A stretch of DNA of 24,399 nt from GCA-003244245 sp046262495 (GTDB taxonomy: Bacteria > Actinomycetota > Actinomycetes > Mycobacteriales > Pseudonocardiaceae): contig JBHEMR010000110.1 in the NCBI GenBank assembly GCA_046262495.1, positions 1 through 24,399 on the forward strand, in the 5' to 3' direction. Position numbers and translations under genes: made by a program. The notes below the pieces were generated by a model, which did no database searches, was not told where the DNA came from, and saw only the letters and a program-made list of their open reading frames with translations. Below are positions 1-6,302 of this stretch, one piece after another (the stretch's first letter is position 1; every line of letters begins with the position of its first letter).

Positions 1-1
1 C

Positions 2-166
2 CCTGAGTTGACTGCTTCCGACCGTTGCGACCGGTGCAGCGCCGCCGCCCGCGTCCGAGCAGTGCTGCCCTCAGGTGGAGAACTGCTGTTCTGCAACCAC
101 CACGCCCGCGAGCACTCGTCGAAGTTGAAGGAGATCGCGGCGGACATCCAGGCCAGCGACGCCTAG
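2..166 (+). CDS. DUF7455 family small protein, 3' part only
   Basis: The gene is cut by the left edge of the window; the reading frame is open from base 2 to a TAG at 164-166. The visible 54 residues begin PELTASDRCDRC, followed by a Gly-Glu-Leu-Leu-Phe-Cys-x-His-His segment and an amphipathic tail. The CxxC pair plus the later Cys-x-His-His looks like a small zinc-ribbon-type site. This matches the DUF7455 family of short actinobacterial proteins, often encoded close to housekeeping sigma-factor genes. The role is unknown. Frame and motif are seen directly; the family name is from memory. Confidence 0.75.
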   Translation, partial: PELTASDRCDRCSAAARVRAVLPSGGELLFCNHHAREHSSKLKEIAADIQASDA

Positions 167-189
167 CCGAGCGGGATAGCTCTGTTGCT

Positions 190-528
190 ATGAGCGCTCC
201 AGATCTCGCTACGCAGAGCTGCAAAGACTGCGCCCCCGGCTCTGTACGACTCGACGAAGCCCAGGCGGCCGAGCTGCACCGGCAGATCGATGCCGCCTGG
301 GAGCGCGACGCTGATCGAGTGATCCGCCGTGTCTTTACGTTCTCGAACTTTCGAGAGCCATTCGCCCTGGCTACCCAGATCGCCCTGCTAGCAGAGTCTC
401 AGGGCCATCACCCCGACCTGGAGGTGAGCTGGGGCAAGCTGGCGGTGACGTTCACAACGCACCACGCCGGTGGTCTGACCGAAAGCGACTTCGTCATGGC
501 CGCCAAGATTGACGGTTTCGCTCCGTGA
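190..528 (+). CDS. Pterin-4a-carbinolamine dehydratase (4a-hydroxytetrahydrobiopterin dehydratase)
   Basis: This 112-residue protein fits the PCD/PhhB family, which dehydrates the 4a-hydroxy-pterin formed by aromatic amino acid hydroxylases. The diagnostic stretch is present: a Phe-x-Phe strand, Leu-Ala-Glu-Ser-Gln-Gly-His73-His74-Pro75-Asp, then a Trp, a Thr-His-His pair and Gly-Gly-Leu-Thr-Glu-x-Asp near the C-terminus. The two adjacent histidines are the expected catalytic pair. The frame is open further upstream, but that part overlaps the DUF7455 gene and has no family similarity, so the ATG at 190 was chosen; its ribosome binding site is weak. No pterin-dependent hydroxylase is visible nearby, so the physiological partner is unknown. 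Pterin enzymes of this type are also kept in genomes for molybdopterin or folate-related roles. Confidence 0.88.
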   Translation: MSAPDLATQSCKDCAPGSVRLDEAQAAELHRQIDAAWERDADRVIRRVFTFSNFREPFALATQIALLAESQGHHPDLEVSWGKLAVTFTTHHAGGLTESDFVMAAKIDGFAP

Positions 529-553
529 TAGCTGCTGGTGGATCGCTGTGCAG

Positions 554-2329
554 CTATCGGGAGCGCAGATAGGCGATTCGTTTTTCGAGATCCTCGACGG
601 TGGCCATCGCGGAGGGAGGGCCACCGCACGCAGTGCGGACCTCTTGATGGATCGAGCCATGTGGCCGGTCGGTGCGATGGTGGGCCATCGCGACGAGGGT
701 GTTCAGTTCCCGACGCAGTGCGGTGAGTCGTTGGCGCACTGTGGGCGGCGGGGCGTTCGCCGACGGCCCAGCCAAGCGCGCGACGGAGCGTTCCGTCGTG
801 CGGCCCAGCTGCTGTTGCTGGCGCTGTCGCAGCAGCGCCCGCATCTGATCGGGTTCCAGCAGTCCGGGTAAGCCGAGGTAGTCCTGTTCGTCCTCGGTGG
901 TAGCGAAGGCGGCCGTACCGAAGGACGCCCCGTCGTAGATCACCTGATCCAGCTCGGCGTCGGCGCCCAACGCGGTGAACGCCCGCTCTTGCTCGCCAGG
1001 TTCGTCGCGCTGCGCGTTGGCCTGCGCGAGCGCGGCGTCGTCCCAGCCCTCCTCGGCCCGGTGTGGCGCACCGAGCACGTGATCGCGCTGTTTCTCCAGT
1101 TCACTGGCCAGCCCTAACAACACCGGCACGCTGGGCAGGAACACCGTCGCGGTCTCGTCGGGTCGCCTGCACCTGACGAACCGGCCCACCGCCTGGGCGA
1201 AATACAGCGGGGTGGCTGCCGACGTCGCGTAGACGCCGACGGCGAGTCGAGGCACATCAACGCCTTCGGACACCATCCGGACCGCGACCAGCCAGCGCTC
1301 GTCGGAGTCGGCGAACGCTGCGATCCGGCCGGTGGCCGATGGGTCGTCAGACAGCACCAACACCGGCTCCCGACCAGTAATCGTTGCCAGAATCCCGGCG
1401 TAGGCCCGCGCGGTGGTGTGGTCGGTGGCTATCACCAGCCCGGCCGCATCGGGCAGCGCGCCGGCACGTAGCTGAGTAAGCCGGGTGTGCGCGGCGCTGA
1501 GCACCGCCGGCATCCACTCTCCCGCTGGATCCAACGCGGTGCGCCAAGCCCGGGCGGTGTGCTCGGCGGTGAGCGGCTCACCGAGCCGCGCCGAGTACTC
1601 CTCCCCCGCGCTGGTCCGCCAGCGGGCCTCCCCGGAGTAGGCGAGGAACATCACCGGCCGCACCACCCCGTCGGCCAGCGCCTCGGCGTACCCGTAGAAG
1701 TGATCGGCGGCGGAGCGCAGCGCGCCGGCGCCATCGGGTTCATAGTTGACGAACGGGATCGGAGTGTCGTCGCTGCGGAAGGGGGTCCCAGTCAAGGCAA
1801 GCCGGCGTGCCGCTGGCGTGAAGGCCTCTCGCACCCCCTCACCCCAGCTCCTAGCATCTCCACCGTGATGAATCTCATCGAGCACCACCAGGGTGCGGCG
1901 TCCCTCGGTGCGCACCCGATGAAGGCTCGGGTGTGTCGCGACCTGAGCATAGGTGACTGCAACACCCTGATAGTCGCGAGAGGTGGCGCCTACCGAGTTA
2001 CGGAACTCGGGATCCAACGCCAGTCCCACCTCAGCGGCCGCTGCCGCCCACTGATGCTTGAGGTGCTCGGTCGGAGTGACCACGGTCACCGCGTGCACCG
2101 TCCGGTCCGCCAGCAGCTCCAGTGCCACTCGTAAGGCGAAGGTCGTCTTGCCGGCACCCGGCGTGGCAACCGCGAGGAAGTCCTGTGGCGCAGTGGCCAG
2201 GTACCGGGCCAGCGCTCTGCGCTGCCAGACGCGCAACGGTCGGTGCGAAGATTCGGTAAGGGCGGGGGTGTCGGTGGGGCGGGACACGGCGGGCGGGGCA
2301 CTCCCTTCGGTCGGGCGGGGCTGCCGCAC
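554..2329 (-). CDS. SF2 DEAD/DEAH-box helicase (DEIH type)
   Basis: A 591-residue superfamily 2 helicase or translocase. Motifs in order: Walker A ATPGAGKT (residues 55-62), motif II DEIH at 151-154 followed by HGG, motif III-like TGTPFRSD at 180-187, motif V SEGVDVP around 354-360, and motif VI QAVGRFVR at 379-386. Both RecA-like lobes are therefore present and look intact. The last 200 residues are Gln/Arg-rich and carry no motif I recognise. The start is a GTG at 2329 with only a weak Shine-Dalgarno. It converges on the dehydratase gene (25 bases between stops) and is divergent from the yihY gene. Nucleic-acid unwinding or remodelling is the family role; the substrate, DNA or RNA, cannot be told from this sequence. 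Confidence 0.85.
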   Translation of the reverse strand: MRQPRPTEGSAPPAVSRPTDTPALTESSHRPLRVWQRRALARYLATAPQDFLAVATPGAGKTTFALRVALELLADRTVHAVTVVTPTEHLKHQWAAAAAEVGLALDPEFRNSVGATSRDYQGVAVTYAQVATHPSLHRVRTEGRRTLVVLDEIHHGGDARSWGEGVREAFTPAARRLALTGTPFRSDDTPIPFVNYEPDGAGALRSAADHFYGYAEALADGVVRPVMFLAYSGEARWRTSAGEEYSARLGEPLTAEHTARAWRTALDPAGEWMPAVLSAAHTRLTQLRAGALPDAAGLVIATDHTTARAYAGILATITGREPVLVLSDDPSATGRIAAFADSDERWLVAVRMVSEGVDVPRLAVGVYATSAATPLYFAQAVGRFVRCRRPDETATVFLPSVPVLLGLASELEKQRDHVLGAPHRAEEGWDDAALAQANAQRDEPGEQERAFTALGADAELDQVIYDGASFGTAAFATTEDEQDYLGLPGLLEPDQMRALLRQRQQQQLGRTTERSVARLAGPSANAPPPTVRQRLTALRRELNTLVAMAHHRTDRPHGSIHQEVRTACGGPPSAMATVEDLEKRIAYLRSR

Positions 2330-2392
2330 GCTACCTGCTTCGGCGGGTCATGCTGTGCGCACTCCGGCGAATGGACCATCCTGGGAGGCGAC

Positions 2393-3412
2393 ATGGATAC
2401 TCCCGTGGAGTCCACCGCCCGGCGCGCCCCGCTGCGCCTGATTTCCCGGACCGCTACCAAGGCCTGGAACGACAGCTTCATTTCGCTGTCCGCCCAGGCG
2501 GCGTTCTGGATGACGCTGTCGCTGCCGCCTCTGCTGCTGGGAATGCTGGGCAGCCTCGGCTTCGTCGCCAGCTGGTTCGGCCCGGCTACGGTCGAGGCTG
2601 CGCAGCGGGAAATCGTGCGGTGGGCCACCACGGTGTTCAGCGCCGATGTGGTCAACGAGATCATCCGTCCGACGGTGTCCGACATCCTCACCCAGGGGCA
2701 CAGTTCGATCGTGTCAGTCGGGTTCGTCATCTCCCTGTGGGCCGGTTCCTCGGCGCTGGCATCCCTGGTGGACTCGATCACCGCCGCTTATCAACAGCAC
2801 ACCGTCCGCCACCCGGTGTGGCAGCGAATCTTTGCCCTGCTGCTCTACGCGGTAACACTGATCGGATCGGTGTTCGTACTCCCGCTGACTGCGCTGGGCC
2901 CGGACCTGATATCCGATCTGTTCCCGGCGGGAGTGCGACCCACGGTGGCCCTACTGGTCCACATCTTCTACTACCCCGGGCTCGGCGTGTTGCTGATGGT
3001 TGCACTGGCCACGCTCTACAAGGTGGTGCTACCCAACAAGCTGCCGTGGCACCGTGGGCTGCCGGGCGCCCTGTTGGCGATGGCGGTATTCCTGGTCACC
3101 AGCACCGGGCTCCGGTTATACATCGCGTGGGTATCTGGCACCGGGTACACCTACGGGGCGCTCGCCACTCCCATCGCATACCTGCTGTTCTCGTTCTTCA
3201 TCGCGATGGCGATCCTGCTCGGTGCGGAGTTCAACAGCGCTATCGAGGAGATCTGGCCGGCCCATCCGACCCGACGCCAGCGGCGGCGCGAGCGGCGGCA
3301 GGCGATGGCTCGCGTCGCGGCACGCGCCCAGCCTGACAGCGATCGACCCGACAGCGACGTCGCTGGCAGCGACCGGGCGAACCGCTTGACTCAGGCACGC
3401 GAATCCTCCTGA
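2393..3412 (+). CDS. YihY/virulence factor BrkB family membrane protein
   Basis: A 339-residue integral membrane protein. About six hydrophobic segments are visible, around residues 30-55, 103-128, 140-166, 180-204, 216-240 and 254-280, followed by a basic Arg-rich cytoplasmic tail. The order and the conserved Trp-x-Gly-Ser-Ser-Ala turn after the second segment fit the YihY/BrkB (UPF0761) family, whose transport or membrane role is unsettled. Older annotations call such proteins ribonuclease BN, which is wrong for this family. The start is the ATG at 2393, backed by GGGAGG at 2383-2388; the longer open frame upstream overlaps the divergent helicase gene and is not membrane-like. A YihY gene also sits in the sigA-sigB region of mycobacteria, consistent with the neighbourhood here. 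Confidence 0.85.
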   Translation: MDTPVESTARRAPLRLISRTATKAWNDSFISLSAQAAFWMTLSLPPLLLGMLGSLGFVASWFGPATVEAAQREIVRWATTVFSADVVNEIIRPTVSDILTQGHSSIVSVGFVISLWAGSSALASLVDSITAAYQQHTVRHPVWQRIFALLLYAVTLIGSVFVLPLTALGPDLISDLFPAGVRPTVALLVHIFYYPGLGVLLMVALATLYKVVLPNKLPWHRGLPGALLAMAVFLVTSTGLRLYIAWVSGTGYTYGALATPIAYLLFSFFIAMAILLGAEFNSAIEEIWPAHPTRRQRRRERRQAMARVAARAQPDSDRPDSDVAGSDRANRLTQARESS

Positions 3413-3414
3413 GC

Positions 3415-3443
3415 GGCTTGTGCACATCCGCATGGTGCAAGCC
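3415..3443. terminator. Hairpin between convergent yihY and larE
   Basis: An imperfect stem (GGCTTG.TGCAC paired with GTGCAAGCC, two-base bulge, nine-base loop) lies between the two convergent stop codons. It has no T-tract, which is common for actinobacterial terminators. It could act in both directions. Confidence 0.5.
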
Positions 3444-3475
3444 ATCCGCACCCGAGGGATTCAGCGGGCGGTCGC

Positions 3476-4312
3476 TCAGCCGCTGAGTGATCCTGAGTGG
3501 TACCGCGCCAAAGCGCCCTTCCCGCCGAGACCCACTTCCGCGACTCGGGCCAACAGCGCCTCCCGCGCCGGCAGGGAGACGCCGTCCAGCGCGTCCTGAT
3601 CGAGCTCTACCCGGAATCCTGCGCGACCCAGCAGCCGGACCCGCAGGTCGCGGACCGCAACGCGGTGCTCCGCAAGGTATTGGCGGCCAGCCAGCTCAGC
3701 CCGCTCGACCAACGCCAGCCGCTCGACGGTCACTGGGACCCCAACTGCGATCCGGGAGGCCAAGCACGGCGTGCTCGGCTTGTCGCGCACCGACAGGTTC
3801 CAGTTCGTCGCCAGCAAGCGCACGGTTTCCTTGGTAGCGCCCACCTCGGCGAGCGGCTCGCACACCCCGAGCTCTGCAGCCGCCCGCAAGCCCGGGCGGT
3901 GCGAGGCACGGCGGTCATCAAGGTGCGTGCCGGTAGCGACGTGGGCGAAACCCCGGCGCTGCGCGACACTGCACACCGCGGCGAGCACGGTTCGCTTGCA
4001 GAAGTAGCAGCGATCGCCGGCATTGGCCCGGTAACTCGGATTGGTGTGCTCGTCGGTAGCCAGCACCAGCAACTGCGCTCCGATCTGCCCGGCGACGCGC
4101 CGGGCGGCCGCCAGCTCGGCGCGCGCCAGGCTGGGCGAGTCCGCAATGGCGGCCACCACAGCATCGGCGCCGAGCGCCTGAACGGCCGCAGCCAGCACCA
4201 CCGCGGAGTCGACCCCGCCCGAAAAGGCCACCACCAGCCCGTCCAGGCGTCCCAACCGGTCGAGCAGCGCCGCTGCGGCGGAGGCAGTGACGACGGAATC
4301 CGCAGTGTGCAT
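3476..4312 (-). CDS. larE: LarE, ATP-dependent sulfur transferase of nickel-pincer cofactor synthesis
   Basis: LarE adenylates the pyridinium-3,5-dicarboxylate mononucleotide made by LarB and converts its carboxylates to thiocarboxylates. The protein (278 residues from the ATG at 4312) has the PP-loop AFSGGVDS at its N-terminus (SGGVDS at residues 31-36), a Cys-Tyr-Phe-Cys-Lys motif (C102, C105), a Gly-x-x-x-Asp-Asp element, and Pro-Cys-Leu-Ala-Ser-Arg-Ile with C183. C183 sits where Lactobacillus LarE has its sacrificial cysteine. Having the C-x2-C pair as well resembles the LarE class that uses an iron-sulfur cluster as sulfur carrier. An in-frame ATG exists at 4330 but lacks a Shine-Dalgarno; GAGGA lies nine bases before 4312. 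The gene is divergent from larB with a gap of about 57 bases, so both may share a control region. Confidence 0.92.
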   Translation of the reverse strand: MHTADSVVTASAAAALLDRLGRLDGLVVAFSGGVDSAVVLAAAVQALGADAVVAAIADSPSLARAELAAARRVAGQIGAQLLVLATDEHTNPSYRANAGDRCYFCKRTVLAAVCSVAQRRGFAHVATGTHLDDRRASHRPGLRAAAELGVCEPLAEVGATKETVRLLATNWNLSVRDKPSTPCLASRIAVGVPVTVERLALVERAELAGRQYLAEHRVAVRDLRVRLLGRAGFRVELDQDALDGVSLPAREALLARVAEVGLGGKGALARYHSGSLSG

Positions 4313-4369
4313 GGTCAACGATCCTCGCATGCCCGAAGCGGCACCGGATTGCGTGAGATAGTCGGCACC

Positions 4370-5068
4370 GTGGTCGACTCAGCACCGCATCCATCGCGAG
4401 ACGTCAGCGGTATCGCCCGGCTGGATCCGGATCGCAGGCGACGCACCGCCGTGCCCGAAGTCATCTTCGCCGAGGGCAAGACCGAGGAGCAGACGCTGCG
4501 TCTGCTCGCCGCGCAGCGTGACCGCGAACCCGGGTTCCCCGCGCTGGCCACCCGGTGTCCCGACGGTGTGCTGCGCCGGGCGCCGAGCTGGTTTGAGACC
4601 GAGCCGGTCGTGACTGACCCGATCGGGCGCACCGTGATCGTCGGTGCGCTGCCGCGAGCCCGCGGGTTCGTCGCCGTGCTCACCGGAGGTACCTCGGACC
4701 TGCCGGTCGCGCGCGAGGCGACCGCCACCTTGCAGGCGCTCGGCGCCGGACACCGGTTGATCGCCGATGTCGGGATCGCCGGGCTGCACCGGCTGCTCGC
4801 GCACCTCGACGAGCTGTCCGTGGCCGACTGCGTGATCGCCATCGCCGGAATGGAGGGCACCCTGCCTGGGGTGGTAACCGGGCTGATCCGAGCACCCGTG
4901 GTCGGGGTACCCACCAGTGTGGGCTACGGAGTCAGCGCGGGCGGACACGTCGCCGCGGCGACCATGCTCGCCTGCTGCGCGCCGGGGTTGTCAGTGGTCA
5001 ACATCGACAACGGATTCGGCGCGGCGGCGCACGCAGTCAAGATCGTCGCGAGGGTGCACGGTGGCTGA
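4370..5068 (+). CDS. larB: LarB, pyridinium-3,5-biscarboxylate mononucleotide synthase
   Basis: LarB carboxylates and hydrolyses nicotinic acid adenine dinucleotide in the first step of nickel-pincer nucleotide synthesis. The C-terminal half has the AIR-carboxylase-like (PurE-like) fold signature, with Gly-Thr-Ser-Asp-Leu-Pro-Val-Ala and GMEG. E162 and C203 are 41 residues apart, the same spacing as the catalytic Glu and Cys of Lactobacillus LarB, and C203 lies in the expected Cys-Ala-Pro-Gly then Val-Val-Asn-Ile-Asp-Asn-Gly-Phe-Gly context. The N-terminus has the PEVIFAEGKT segment typical of the family. The start is uncertain: GTG at 4370 gives 232 residues, close to the family length, while TTG at 4349 is also possible. 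A much longer open frame upstream is antisense to larE and was discarded. The gene overlaps larC by eight bases. Confidence 0.92.
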   Translation: MVDSAPHPSRDVSGIARLDPDRRRRTAVPEVIFAEGKTEEQTLRLLAAQRDREPGFPALATRCPDGVLRRAPSWFETEPVVTDPIGRTVIVGALPRARGFVAVLTGGTSDLPVAREATATLQALGAGHRLIADVGIAGLHRLLAHLDELSVADCVIAIAGMEGTLPGVVTGLIRAPVVGVPTSVGYGVSAGGHVAAATMLACCAPGLSVVNIDNGFGAAAHAVKIVARVHGG

Positions 5069-6302
5069 GCCCAGGGCGGCGTATTTAGACTGCACCGCCG
5101 GCGTGGCCGGTGACATGCTGCTCGGCGCGCTGCTCGACGCCGGCGCTGACCTTGCTGCGGTACGTGCCGCGGTGACCTCGCTCGGCGTGTCCGATCTGGA
5201 TGTCACAGTCGCGCAGACCCGGCGCTGCGGACTGCGCTGCGCGCGCAGTGTGGTCGTCACTCCGGCCACCGAACAGCCCACCCGGGGATTGGCCGAGGTG
5301 CTCGCCGCCATCGAGGAAGCCCCGCTGGGCGCAGCAGCCGCCCGGGTGGCCGCTGACACGTTCAGGCTCCTCGCGGATGCCGAGGCCGCAGTGCACGGCA
5401 TCCCCGCCGAGTTGGTGCATTTCCATGAGGTGGGGGCCGCCGACGCTCTCGCCGATGTGGTCGGCACCGCTGTCGCGGCCGATCAGCTCGGCTTGCTCAC
5501 CAACGGTGCGCTCGTGACGTGCTCGGCGCTGGCGGCCGGCAGCGGGACGGCGCGCAGCGCGCACGGCCCGATCCCGATCCCCGCACCCGCGGTCCTGCAG
5601 ATCGCGGCTGACCGTGGGCTGTCGCTGACCGGTGGGGACCTCGCCGGGGAGCGCACCACGCCCACCGGGGCGGCCCTGGTCGCGACCCTGGCCACGCCCG
5701 GGCCCTTGCCACCAATGACGGTTGACGCGGTGGGCAGCGGCGCCGGACGGCTGGACACCCCGGAGCGACCCAACATCACCCGGCTGGTGATCGGTAGCCG
5801 CACCGAAGCTGGGCCAGCGCCTAGCCCCGCGGAGCCCGTCACCGTGGTCGAGACCACCGTCGACGATCTGGACCCCGAGCTGTGGCCGGGGGTCCTTCTC
5901 GCGGTCCGGGCGGCCGGTGCGTGGGACTGCTGGACCACCGCCACCGTCGGCCGACACGGCAGGCCTGGGCAGGTGCTTACCGCGCTGTGCACCGAGCAGA
6001 TCCGCCCGGCGGTGGTGGATGCGGTGTTCCGGCACAGCACCACGCTGGGCGTACGGTGGGCTGCCTGGCAGCGCACCACGCTGCCGCGGATCACCGTCCC
6101 GGTGCCGGTGGGGCCGCCCGGGGCCGAGCAGGAGATCAACGTCAAGGTTGCCACCGGACCGGGAGGGCAGCAGACTGCCAAGCCAGAACTCGCTGACGCC
6201 GAGCGGGTCGCGCAGGTACTCGGTTGGCCGGTGCGCCGGGTGTGTGAGGCCGCTCTGTCGGCCTACCACCGCGACCATCAAGCCGGCGCGGTAGCGCCAT
6301 GA
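5061..6302 (+). CDS. larC: LarC, nickel insertase of nickel-pincer cofactor synthesis
   Basis: LarC inserts nickel into the dithiocarboxylate mononucleotide in a CTP-dependent reaction, completing the NPN cofactor. The 413-residue protein starts with the family signature YLDCTAGVAGDM (residues 8-19), has HFHEVGAADA from H120 with several potential metal ligands, then GPIPIPAPAVL, a TTPTGAAL segment, GSGAGRLDTPERPN and VVETTVDDLDPE in the C-terminal half. In Lactobacillus the protein is made from two reading frames by programmed frameshifting; here it is one uninterrupted frame. The GTG start at 5061 lies within the end of larB (eight-base overlap) and the stop overlaps the next start as ATGA, so translation is probably coupled on both sides. 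The extra N-terminal frame upstream of 5061 is just larB read in another phase. Confidence 0.93.
   Translation: MAEPRAAYLDCTAGVAGDMLLGALLDAGADLAAVRAAVTSLGVSDLDVTVAQTRRCGLRCARSVVVTPATEQPTRGLAEVLAAIEEAPLGAAAARVAADTFRLLADAEAAVHGIPAELVHFHEVGAADALADVVGTAVAADQLGLLTNGALVTCSALAAGSGTARSAHGPIPIPAPAVLQIAADRGLSLTGGDLAGERTTPTGAALVATLATPGPLPPMTVDAVGSGAGRLDTPERPNITRLVIGSRTEAGPAPSPAEPVTVVETTVDDLDPELWPGVLLAVRAAGAWDCWTTATVGRHGRPGQVLTALCTEQIRPAVVDAVFRHSTTLGVRWAAWQRTTLPRITVPVPVGPPGAEQEINVKVATGPGGQQTAKPELADAERVAQVLGWPVRRVCEAALSAYHRDHQAGAVAP

Noticed and set aside
1487..2134. Long plus-strand open frame inside the helicase gene
   Set aside because: Antisense to a well-conserved helicase with all motifs; composition is that of a shadow frame, as for the many other antisense frames in this GC-rich window.
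2243..2392. N-terminal extension of the YihY protein
   Set aside because: Gly/Arg-rich, overlaps the divergent helicase gene; GGGAGG supports the ATG at 2393.
2393..3412. Ribonuclease BN annotation for the YihY protein
   Set aside because: That name comes from an old misassignment; the protein is a multi-pass membrane protein with no nuclease motif.
3497..4369. Long in-frame extension upstream of larB
   Set aside because: It is antisense to larE across its whole length and has no LarB-like residues; family similarity begins just after 4370.
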